The notes beneath the pieces were generated by a model. That model ran no database searches. It was not told the DNA's origin and worked only from the letters and a program-made list of their open reading frames with translations. Below, one piece after another: positions 12,201 through 24,600 of a stretch of 64,000 bases of DNA (positions are counted from its first letter, which is position 1; every line of letters starts with the position of its first letter). Source of the stretch: Asterias rubens (taxonomy: Eukaryota; Echinodermata; Asteroidea; Forcipulatida; Asteriidae); assembly GCF_902459465.1 (NCBI RefSeq), contig NC_047078.1, forward strand, positions 9,386,333-9,450,332. Reading direction: 5' to 3'. The translations under genes were made by a program, and so were the position numbers.

Positions 12201-15200
12201 ACACAACCGATGTTCTAACTTTTTTCAGTTACAGACTCCTTGGGCGTTAGAGATTAGCCTTAGGTTACCGTGACCCCATGAAGTGGCACCGTAACTCAAG
12301 ACACTGTACAGTATTTTTCAAACTTCTTTTCAGTTATAGACTCCTTGGTAATGTTAACACATAATCAAAGCAAAAGAACACGGAACAGCTTTGTGTTTGG
12401 TCACAAACACCGAATGTCTAGTTATTATTATTATTATTACACAGCCTGGACACACGTTGAGACGTGTGTGTATCAAATATTGTACAAAAGGAGAGCACGC
12501 TATCCGCACCTCGTCCAACTATGATTGTATTAGTCAATTCAGGCATCCGCTTCAATTGTATTTTTAATATGTAACAAGCAAACTTATTAATTTACTGATT
12601 TTATTTAAAGGCAGTGGACACTATTTGTAATAACTCAAAATAATTATTAGCATAAAACCTTTCTTGGTGACAAGTAATTGGGAGAGGTTGGTGGTATAAA
12701 ACATTGTGAGAAACGGCTCCCTCTGAAGTGCCATTGTTTTGGAGAGAGAAGTGATTTTCCACGAATTTGATTTCGATACCTCATGTTTAGAACTTGAGGT
12801 CTAGAAATCAACCATCTAAACGCACACAACTTCGTGTGACAAGGGTGTTTTCTTCTTTCATTATTATCTCGCAACTTTGATGACTGATTGAGCTCAAATT
12901 TTCACAGGTTTGTTATTTTATGTATATGTTGAGATACATCAACTGTGAAGGCTAGTCTTTGACAATTACCAATAGTGTCCACTGCCTTTAAAGATAAGGT
13001 ACGCGTTTGGTAATTACTCAAAAAAAATTACTCAATTAAAAACTGACTTGGTAAAGCATTGGAGAGCTGTTGATAAGATAATACATTAACATGTTTAACC
13101 CAGGGGGTGGGGTTGTCTGTCGGGCCCAATGCAGCACACATCAAGTTTGTTTCAGGTGCTTAAACCGGGGGGGGGGGTCTGGCAGGCCTAATGCAGCAAA
13201 ACATTGTCTGGCGGCTGATACTGGTATAAGAATAGTGTTTTATAGGCATATTGGTAGTTTTAACTTGGTTTTAGGTGGTTCCTCCGGTGTTTAACCCCGG
13301 GGCGGGGGGGGGGGGTCTTGCGGGCCCAATGCAGCCAAATAATGAATCTATAGGGCCACAACTTAAAAAGCATACACCTTTTCAGCCCTACAGCTGGTGT
13401 CGTTATAAAATTAAGGGCTTTTAAAGTTTGAAAAACAGTTATCACGACGACGCGCGCGGTCGGGCGGGGGCGGAGCTCCAAAAAGGGGAGGTTTAAGAAT
13501 ATTTTAAGAGGCTGTATCTCGGAAACGATATAAAGCATGGATTTAATTTTTGGTGTGTGTTCATTTTAGCCATAGTGTAACAGTTAGACTAAGTTCCATG
13601 TAAATCTGAGCTGATTTGACAACTGGTTAATTTCAACCCATAGGTTTGTGCACTAAATATTTGGGGGAGGGGGTGTCTGGCAGGCCTAATGCAGCAGACA
13701 ATGTGTCTGGCGGTTGATATTTTTTACTAAGCATCCTGTTAATGACCATTTCCACCTGGTTTCATGTGGTACCTACAATGTTTGATTCAGCCCATTATTT
13801 GGCCTCTTTGTTGGGGGTCCGTGCGCCAAACGCAGCGGGGGGGGGGGGGGTCCCGGCAGACATCTGTTTCTGAATAATGTCAGGTTGTCCACTAAATGTT
13901 CCTGTACTCAAGTATTGGTATCTCGCTCCGTTAACCAGAGTGCTCCGAGCTGCCGCTCTATCAGTGGGTGGTTGTGGCGACAATGAAATGGTATCCTTTT
14001 GATAGCCATCAGCGCATGGAGATAATGCGAGTTCAACGTCTGACGGTTTCACTTTTGGTATTGTCAACGAGTTAAACTTGGTTCCATTGTGTGCTGTCTG
14101 TTACCTTCAAATTAATTTTCTTTTCAACAGTTTGTCGAAAACATACTTTTATGCTTTTGAACTGACCGCATGATTTATTATCCCATTCTGACGTAGCTAT
14201 CTGGTAGGGTCAAAAGGTGAGGCCAGAAACAATATTTTGCATGTACATCATATAGTTTTAGCTGGACGCAGCAGTTTGCTAACAGCCATTAAATTTTTAA
14301 AATAAAATTAGTAAACTATTAGTTTGCTTTTTACATAAAACAATAAAATTGAAGAGGATACTTGAATTGACTTATACAATCAGAGGTGGACGAGGTGTGG
14401 ATAGCGTGCACGGTGTTCATGCTGTGTATAAGTCAACTTCTTAGTTTCTGTAAGTCGACTTGGTGAGACAAATTGTGTTGGGTAGTCAACTGATTGTTTT
14501 GAAAAAGGCGACTTAGCAAGATAAAATATGTCGGTAACTAGTTCCACAAAATAAGTCGTCTTGATGAGGTAAAGTATGTCGGTAACTCGATATATGGGAT
14601 GGCACTCCTGGAGCTCCGTAAATATACTTTGTTAAGTGCCTGTAGACTTTTAGGCGCTATATAAATCGAATAATTTGTATATTATTATTATTATTATTAT
14701 TATTTCATCTTATCACAGAATGCAACAGACAACAGCAACAAAAAACATCAGCAGCAGCAGCAGCAGTGGCAGGGGCAGCAGCAACAGCAGTCGGTGTACA
14801 GCAACAGCAAAAGTCAATAACGACTACGGTGCACCTTTAAGCACCCGACATGTAATTACAGTAGATTTCGATTGCCAGGGGTTGATTACTCGTCCCCGAG
14901 TGTGGACAGGTGCATATCGATCCCAAGCATGTATTTCAGTATCGCTCGATCTCATACACTGTAGCTATCTTCGTCATTCACCAGAATTAAAGCCGTGGGC
15001 GTAGGAGAGTAACAAAGTCTATAGCCACAGGACACTGTGTTTTAAAGGCACTGTACACCTTTGATAATACATGTATTGTCAAAGACCAGTCTTCTCACTT
15101 GCTGTATCCCAACACTTGCATAAAATAACAAACCTGTGCAAATGTTGGATTCAATTGGTCATCGACACTTGGTACCTCCTCTAAGCTACATTCGGTCAAA

Positions 15201-18200
15201 AGAAGAGCTTGAGTTTGACAACTCGGCCACGAAAATTACAGATTTAGGAAAAATGTCCGTATCATGACAACACTTTTTCATTCGTAATGAAATAAATTTG
15301 TATCTAATCTCAATGAGATATAAAAATCAATGAAATAGTGGTGGCAGGATACGGAAACCTTCCCTAAACTTATTAGACACTGGACACTATTGTCTTCTCA
15401 CTTGCTGTGTCTCAACATATGCATAAAATAACAACCCTGTGAAAGTATGAGCTCAATCGCTCATCGAAGTTTCGAGATGAAAGAAAATACACCCTGGTCA
15501 CACGAAGTTGTGAGCTTTCAGGAGTTCGAGACCTCAATTTCTAAATTTGAGGTCTCGAAATCAAATTCGTGGAAAATTACTTCTTTCTCGAAAACTATGT
15601 ACTTCAGAGGGAGCTGTTTCTCACAGGTTCTTACTATCAACCTCTCCCCTTTCTCATTACCGAGTAGTATTGTTGAATGCTAATAATTATTTCGAGTAAT
15701 TATTACCAATAGTGTCCACTGCCTTAATGACGATAAAAAGCAAGGATACCTGTAAAATCGGCGAATGTGACGCATAGGGAACTTATCCAACCTATCATCG
15801 ACGTACTGGTCTCAAACACATCTCTAAAAGTAGGCAAAAAGACGCCCAGGCACTTGGCGATACCCTCTCGGAAGATGAGGGTAGAGTGGGCCGCAAGGAG
15901 CACGAACCAACCCCATCCTCCATCTGGTGCTACGGTCATTATGTAGTCCCGTTTAGCAGAAGATATCTTTGCTCTGCAAATTGGCTTACGTGGCTTCAAA
16001 GATGCATAGTCTACAAGCAATAAAACAGAGAATAAAAAGTTTTAAGTTTAACTGAAGTATTTTAAAGATTATACATTTGCACTGCAAATGGGGGAAAACA
16101 GTTAAAGGCAGTGGACACTATTGGTAATTGCTCAATAGTGTCCACTGCCTTTAAATAATGTCATCACCAGGTAAAGTCATCAGGGCTGCTGATGTGGTTG
16201 AGTTACCTCCAAAAGAAGATGGAAGATTTCTAATGTTAAATGCAATCAAGCGAGACAGAGAAATCGCGTCTAATAATGCTTTGGTCTGTAATGAGCTTTT
16301 ATATACTTGGTTATTAGATTATAGATGGCTACATTAATTACTCCTGTATGGTTGTACTTAAAGCCATTGGACACTTTCGGTAAACAGTATTGTCCAGAGC
16401 CCACACTTCGTGTATCACAACTTATATATAAAATAACAAACCTGTGAAAATTTAGGCTCAATCGGTCTTTGGAGTCGGGAGAAAACTACAGGGAAAACCC
16501 ACTCTTGATTCCGCACATTTCGCCGTGTCATGACATGTGTTTAAAATAAATCCGTAATTCTCGATATCGAGAATTGATATTGTTTTCATGTTTTCTCAAC
16601 AAGTAAAGCATTTCATGGATCAATATTTCAAGAGAAGTCTTTCACCATTACCTTCTGTAAACCCTGTACGTTATTTGTAAATCTGTGAACTTTTATTTTG
16701 TTCTTTACCACAACACAGTTTGATGAAAACAACAATATAAAGCTTCCCTTAAAATATTACTTGCTGAGGTGGTTTAGTTTTTTGAGAAATTATTAGTAAA
16801 ACAATGTCACGAACATGATTTTCGTCTCAGTTTTAGCATGTAAAACGTATTTACCAGTTGTGGCACCCATAACTGGTTTTAACATATGTATTAAAATACG
16901 TTTTACATTGCTAAACAAATTTTCGTCTCACTGAGATAAAGCATGGAGTAAAAGTCATATTGAATTTAATTGAAATGAAAGTTCTCCAAAAAAACGCTAG
17001 TTAAATTTGAGTAAATAGCGACCAAACATAATATTTGCACTATTGGGCGCATGGCCATTTTTAAATTTGCGCGTTGTGCCATTTTGTTTATATGTAGCAA
17101 ACCTTTTTACCATGCATGGATTTTTAAATTTGCGCAGGATAGCTCGGGAGCAAACTTTGAACACTGCGCGATCTTTGCCATTCATCCACAATGTTCACCA
17201 ACATGATGTATAAATAAAACTTACGCCTAGAGGTTAAAAGGGTAAGTACGAATGAGCGTTCTGTTAGATCTTAAAGCAATCGCACAACATCGGTAAACAG
17301 TATTGTCCAAAGGCCCACACTTCGTGTACCACAACTTATATATAAAACAACAAACCTGTGAAAATTTAGGCTCAATCAGTCGTCGGAGTCGGGAGAAAAT
17401 AACCGGATACCCACACTTGTTTCCGCACGTTTTGTCATGACATGTGCTTAAAGGCAGTGGACACTATTGGTAATTACTCAAAACAATTATTAGCATAAAA
17501 CCTTACTTGGTGACGAGTAATGGGGAGAGGTTGATGGTATAAAACATTGTGAGGAACGGCTCCCTCTGAAGTGACATAGTTTTTCGAGAAAGAAGTAATT
17601 TTCCACGAATTTGATTTCGAGACCTTAGGTTTAGAACTTGAGGTCTCAAAATCAACCATCTACACGCACACAACTTTGTGTGACAAGGGTGTTTTGTCTT
17701 TCACTATTATCTCACAACTTCGACGACCAACTGAGCTCAAATTTTCACAGGTTTGTTATTTTATGCAAATGTTGAGATACACCAAGTGAGAAGACTGGCC
17801 TTTGACAATTACCAATAGTGTCCATTGTCTTTAAAATAAATCCGTTATTATCGATATCGAGAATTGATAATTGTTTTCTCAAAAAAAGTATACTTCACAA
17901 ACTTCGGAATTTACTGTGACAAAGCCTATAGGCCTATGATAATAGGGACTTGCCAACCCTTGACTGCTTGCCATTCTGCGAATAATGGTGTGCGTGTGTG
18001 AATAGAGAGGGTGTGGGGGTGTATTTTCAAAACAATTTTTCGACTCCATTGACACCGGGAATGTCTGGGGTCACTTTGCTCCCCTTGTCCCCAGGGCTAG
18101 GTGAATTGTTCAACCATTGATATTGTCACTAACCCCAGTTCTATTTTGTGCTGTCTAAAACCAACCTTCAATACATAGATTTTCTTTTGAATTGGTTAAT

Positions 18201-18652
18201 ATTGTGCACACTGACCAGTTTGTGACCCTTGTTGCCAAAAAAAAAACAAAAAACAAAAACGTTTAGCGTCCACCCTTTTTGTAAAAAGGAAGGAGGGACT
18301 TTTTCTCGTCTTCTTTCTAAATAGCCGTCGGATTTTTTTTTATCAAATGATTTTTTTTTTGCTGAGATCGTTAAAAATAATAATTATACAATTTGTTTCG
18401 TAATTTTTGTTTGTTTCCAGAAAGATTTTTTTTTTAATGTCTTTCTTATGTCTTATGTCTATACAATTTTGTTCGTAAGTTTTTTTTTTTTCAAAAATAA
18501 AATGTAACTTAAAAGAAAAAAGAAAAACGCATCTAAAAGGGAGTTTGACGGGGACGTTAAACATGTTCAATTTTTATTTGGCCTATGCCATTAATACAGC
18601 TGTTTTCTGAGAGCTGAGAAATCAAAACTTGATCAAGTTTTAATGCCATGAC

Positions 18653-18693
<41 letters not shown>

Positions 18694-21600
18694 TATCCTT
18701 GTATACGGTGGGAGAATTAGATGTATTTTACGAGTGTCAGAAGAAGATCGAGTGAAACCTTTCCTCGGCGATCTCTAAGTGATCCAAGTAAATAATGTCA
18801 TCATAGGACATCCCTTTAGTATCATACAATGAAGTAGTTTTGGTTTTATACCCTTAAACAGATGTATATTAGCACTGTAAGCTCAGTACTTTCCAGAGTT
18901 CTGGTGAAAAAAACAAAATCACCGAATCGGTGGGGATTCGAGGCCACGACCTTTTGAAATTCTAGACCATCGAAATTTGGCAATATTTTTACACTGAAAC
19001 TTTTGGGGGGGGGCTCTCAAATCTTTCTAATTAAAATATTTTTAGGGCATACACAAATTTAAATGAGCCATAAGACTCTGGTTTTTTGTGTGTCCTAGGT
19101 TGCACCTATAAATGTGAATTGAACTGAATTGAATTGAATTGAATTTCCAATCTGCATGCAGCACTTTTCTTTTCAAAACCGATCAAAGGCAAAGGAGAAC
19201 AAAATCAACTAACCGTGGAAGAGCAAATACCTGCAGGTACGTGAGCAAAATATTGTTTGGTATAAGATTCGGGCTTTGCACGCACGCCTAAAATTCAATT
19301 CAATTCAATTCATAAAACAATTCAATTCAATTCAGTTTATTCCATACTCTTGTTGAAAAGAAAAGAAAACAATTGTGAAAATTAAACAGTACATAGAAAT
19401 TTAACAAATCTAAAGTGTAGTAAATTATACAAAAGAACAATATAATCTAAAAGCAAATAATAAATTAACAATTAGGAATTAACTATGTACAAGACAGGAG
19501 CGAGAGCATGAGGGTGTTAGATAAGCCGACGATTAGAGTCACAGCTCACTACTGTAGTTCACTGGTACCCGTTAGAAAGGTAATCAGCAAACCATTGAAG
19601 CGGGACACCCCTGTAGCCGATTTCACGAAACGCTAGGATCAATCCTATCTCGAGTTAGGACGAGTAACCCGTCCTAACTTAGGATGAGTTCAATGCGCCC
19701 TACGTATTTTGATACGGAACTGAACCCGTCCTAAGTCCTAAGATTAATCCTAAGTTAGGAAAAGTTTGGTGAAATCGACGGCTGATACCATAGTGGTTTA
19801 GTTTGAAAATAAGAATATAGTGATCTAGTGTGTCGAAAGCTTTAAAAAGGTCAATGACAACACCAATAGCAGAGAATTTTTTGCTGAACGCATTGGTTAT
19901 TTTGTCGACAAGTTCAATGAGCGCCATGTCGGTAGAGTGTGTTGATCTAAAGCCATATTGCTGATCGAAAAGAATACGATGGTGGGAAATGAACTGAGAA
20001 AGGCGATTGTATAGACAAGCCGCTCTAAGATTTTAGAAAGACAAGGAAGGATGGAAATAGGCCTGTATATAGTTGCTGAATTCCTACGTTTTTAAAAATA
20101 GGAATGATCTTAGCGACTTTAAGGTTGAGAGGAACAGAAGCAGTTAGAAAAGACAGATTAAAGATGTAGCTAAGAGGTTCAGCAATGAAAGGAAGAACAG
20201 ATTTAAAAATGATTCAGTGTAGTGAGTAGGGGAGATATTGTTAGTCAAGGAAGAGCCAATATTAGTAATGAAAGTGTCGGCAATTTCAGGCGGACTGGAC
20301 ACAGGATTATCACCATCCATAAACTCGCTAGGAAGGCTGGTTTTCTTCTGTTTGCCAAAGATGCCATTGATCTCTCTCCAAATACCTTTGAGATCATTTT
20401 TGGTATGGTCAAGCTTGTCGGCGTAGTATCTTTTTTTGGCGAAGCGTATGGTGGCAGTAAGCTTGTTGCGATAGATTTTATAACGCTGCTCATTAGCTAC
20501 AGTCGGATTTCGAAGAAATCGTTTATGCAGCCTATTTTTGAAGTGACAAGAGCTCACAATAGACTGAGTAATCCATGGCTTGGTTATCTTTTTAGTCCTA
20601 ACCTTTTTGAGAGTGAGAGGTAAATGAGAATTATAGTGAGAGGAGAATATAGAAAGGAAAGTATCATAAGCAGAGACCGAGTCCTGAGCTTGATAAACAT
20701 GACTCTATACTATAGGGTATAACTTTACAATAATATACACTTACCCTATTTCTGAGTCTGGGCAGAATTAAGCTTCATTTGGCGGCGCTGGTCAGCTTTG
20801 GCTTCATTCAAATTATTTAAGATCTCCCAAATACAATTACTAGCTACTATTTATATTTAAGTATTAAGAGATATTACTTTATACCCTAATGGTCAGCCTT
20901 TGGACAACCACAATAAATGAACCTTAACAAATACTACGACTACAATGTATATAAGTTAGAGAGATACAACCTTTCTGTACCAAAATCTGGAGAAGAGTGA
21001 GGGCGACCAATTGTCTGCATTCACTTTTATATGGCTAAGGAAAAAGATTAGGGCCTGCTCAATGGGCGTGCACAAAGGAACTTACAATAGCCTTTTATTA
21101 TGGTGTTCCACAGAGGACAGCCTCGGTCGTAGTTGTGAGTTGTCCGTCGGAGTTGTGAGTTGGATCGTCGGAGTTGTGAGTTGGGGCGTCGGAGTTGTGA
21201 GTTGGGGCGTCGGAGTTGTGAGTTGGGCCGTCGGAGTTGTGAGTTGGCCCGTCGGAGTTGTGAGTTGGGCCGTCGGAGTTGTGAGTTGTGCGTCGTAGTT
21301 GTGGGCTGTCCGTCGGAGTTGTGAGTTGGGGCGTCGGAGTTGTGAGTTGTGCGTCGTAGTTGTGAGTTGGGCCGTCGGAGTTGTGAGTTGTGCGTCGTAG
21401 TTGTGAGTTGGGCCGTCGGAGTTGTGAGTTGTGCGTCGTAGTTGTGAGTTGGGCCGTCGGAGTTGTGAGTTGGGCCGTCGGAGTTGTGAGTTGTGCGTCG
21501 TAGTTGTGAGTTGGGCCGTCGGAGTTGTGAGTTGTGCGTCGTAGTTGTGAGTTGGCCGTCGGACTTTTTATTTTGTGTACTAAACTGCAATGGCCAATAG

Positions 21601-24600
21601 GTGGCGTATGCCTACTTCCGGGTTCTTCTACACATGTGATTGAGTTCCGATTGTGATGAATTATAACCTTGCTGAGTCCATCGATTCGTCACCGAGAAGG
21701 CAATATCCTTTTGAGTTGTCGTTTTTGCTTGCCTATGCCTACATGAAATGGATGGACCCATGTGTTCGATGCTTTTATTGGGAAATTAGGCCTATGTTTT
21801 GTTCGCACAGCACTATGTTGTCAGTTGCAGATCTGATATTTTATATTTATCTACGCCCCTTCGAAATGTTGTTTATGAATTGTAACATATTCTTTAATAA
21901 CTGCAGGTACGATGCGGGCCTTATAAGAATATTAAAACTAATCACGAACAGCATTAAAGTGTTGAATTTGAACGTATATATAGGGCAAGTCAGCACGAAC
22001 GAACTAGCATTAATCTTTCACTAATTTCTTTTTCGTTCAAGGCACCATGAAAGCGTTATATGTTTTCACACCCCGAGAGCAATTTAACATTAAATAAAAA
22101 TTAAATAAAATTTAAAGTGTATGCCTATCATTAAATTAGTCCAAAGATGGTCAAATCATCCTTTATTATTATTTATTATTATTATTATTATTTGGCAATT
22201 CACATAAAATACAAAAAATTACAAAAATTTATACGAAAAGGAAAAAACTCTTTAAAACATTAATTATATAAAAACATACATCTGGATTTGAAAACAGTAA
22301 CAAGGGGGATACATCAAGATCTATAAAAAGGATGGAAGGCAGTCAAAGAAAAAAAAAAGAAGTACTACACGACTGAGGACAACAGATAGACATCAACACT
22401 ACAGGTTTGCCAGGACTGACAATAGTGCCTGCACTGTCACCAAGAGGTGTATCAGTCCAACCAAGAGACAAAAGGACAAACAATTTCACTCAACGAACAG
22501 GTTAACAAACAAACACCCCAACAAACAAACAAACACATACTAAAACTTTAGTATTTGAAAGTGTTATGTAAGTTGGATTGACTAGGTATGGATGAATAGT
22601 GTTTTAATTGGTTAACTTGAAATAATTTATATGTTGTTTGTTGTAAACGGAAATACGAACGCATGAACGCATAAGCCAACGGAACTATGCAACTTTTTCT
22701 GATACCCGAGCTGTGACCTGTGTGTATGCAAGCTGTGCTTCCAAATAAAAAATTATAGACATAAATCTGACGATGCCTTGAGTTTGTTTTATTGACTTGT
22801 ATCCTTGGTGGGTTTATTTGCTGTTCAAAAACTTCTTATGGATCCCCGGGAAACTACATGTAGTAGCAATTTACAGATGCATTGCCAGATTTTTAGACGA
22901 TCTGAAGGCCAAAATATGTTAAATTGCAATTATTCCAGGATATAGAGTTGTTGCCACTTACTTTATATATACTTCAAAGATTACAAAATACAGTGAATGG
23001 CTGGATCAGCCTTTTCATTTTCCTGTATTATGACGTCAATTTCAATAATTTACATTGGACAGCAGTCTGGTGCTTGAATATTATGTACTTCTGTACACAA
23101 AGTGACACATTATAGCTGACAATTTCGCAGTGTGCGCGAAACGAACAGTCATGAATATTCAGTAAGTTGCACATTCTCCTGATTGACCGGAGCTCAACCA
23201 ATCAGAATGAAATGGTCTGGATAAAAATCGTTCTACCTACAGTTCCTGGCGTTAAAAATATGTAAATATTTTGTTCTTTCATTTTGTTGAGGAATACGGG
23301 CTAACCATCATCTTTAATTCCTGCGAACCGGCCTAAACTGTAAGGTATCTTTAAAAAACGTGTTCTCTACGATGTTATAAAATAAATGAAAATAGGAATG
23401 GGCGTTTTCACTATTAACAAAAAATGATAGAATGTCAAATAACTTAACAGGATGTAAAAGAGATGGATTGGTGCGGCACTACTTTGACGCGGGTTATACG
23501 TACGATGAGATAGGATGCATTTTGTCCCTTCGACATAACATCAACTGTTGGTAAGTTTAATGATAAGGGTCATCTTTTAAAAAATACGTTATACATTTTA
23601 TGTTTTAGAATTTTATGATTATTAGGTTTTCATTTGTCAGCCAAACCTAATTGTAGCAATGTTTAATGTGCATTTTGTTGATGAAAACTGACACTGAATG
23701 GAAATTTTGACACTGATGTGGCAAAACTTATACCACGCTTTGTTCCACATTATTGGAGGGTATCGTTTTACTTTTTAAATAAAAACCTAGCAAGAATCCA
23801 CGAAGACCTTACATCATCTAGAGTCACAGAAGTTCCCCGATTGTGCCATGCATGAAATAACACACTTCTCTTGCTTCCTAGAACAGATCGGACACAGAAT
23901 CCAAAAATGATAGACCCAACTCACAACTACGACGGCACAACTCACAACTCCGACGGACAACTCACAACTCCGACGGCCAACTCACAACTCCAACGGTCAA
24001 CTCACAACAACGACGGCCAACTCACAACTCCGACGGACAACCCACAACTCCGACGGACAACCCACAACTCCGACGGCCAACTCACAACTACGACGGCACA
24101 ACCCACAACTCCGACGGCCAACTCACAACTACGACGGACATTAACAACACGACGCCCAATTAATCCACACGATGCCCAACTAAAAAATCACGAAGCCCAA
24201 CTCAGAAGCAAGACGCCCAACTTCATAGAATACGCCCAACTCACAACGCCCAACTCACATCCACGACAATGAATCCACAACCATGCGCGACGCCCAATTC
24301 ACAATCACACGGCGCCCAACTATAACGCGACGCCCAATTCACAATCACAAAATACCCAAATCACAACCACGGTGCCCAACTAACAATACAACCAGAACGC
24401 ACAACTCACAACTCCGACGGACAACCCACAACTCCGACGGCCCAACTCACAACTACGACGGACAGCCCACAACTCCGACGGACAACCCACAACTCCGACG
24501 GCCCAACTCACAACTCCGACGGCCCAACTCACAACTACGACGGACAGCCCACAACTCCGACGGACAACCCACAACTCCGACGCACAACTCACAACTCCGA

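Larger units (their letters stand above)
10151..14620. mobile_element. FB2: long-inverted-repeat (foldback) element, about 4.5 kb
   Basis: Left end TACGGAGCTCCATGAGTGCC and right end (reverse complement) TACGGAGCTCCAGGAGTGCC match, then inverted arms continue. The tandem unit ACCGACATAATTTATCTCAC / AAGTCGACTTA is at 10,180-10,480 and inverted at 14,440-14,600. Inner matching blocks include 11,580-11,730 versus 14,270-14,400 (CTGATTGTA, GGCTGTTAGCAAAC) and ACAGACAGCACACAATGGAA near 11,907 versus its complement near 14,100. Flanks AATATATTA / AATATACTT may be a decayed target duplication. It is interrupted by a LINE (10,447 on) and a MITE (12,605-12,991). No transposase found. Confidence 0.75.

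Noticed and set aside
14675..15004. 109-codon ORF with Ile and Ser runs
   Set aside because: Created by ATT and AGC microsatellites just beyond FB2; no conserved part.
21048..21590. 180-codon ORF of heptapeptide repeats (QLRRPNS type), and similar plus-strand ORFs at 23,871-24,789
   Set aside because: The 21-bp tandem repeat is a multiple of 3 and is open in several frames on both strands. This is a by-product of the foldback arms.
21653..22024. 123-codon ORF in the FB1 core as a transposase
   Set aside because: No DDE, HTH or zinc motifs and a composition like spacer. Not supported.
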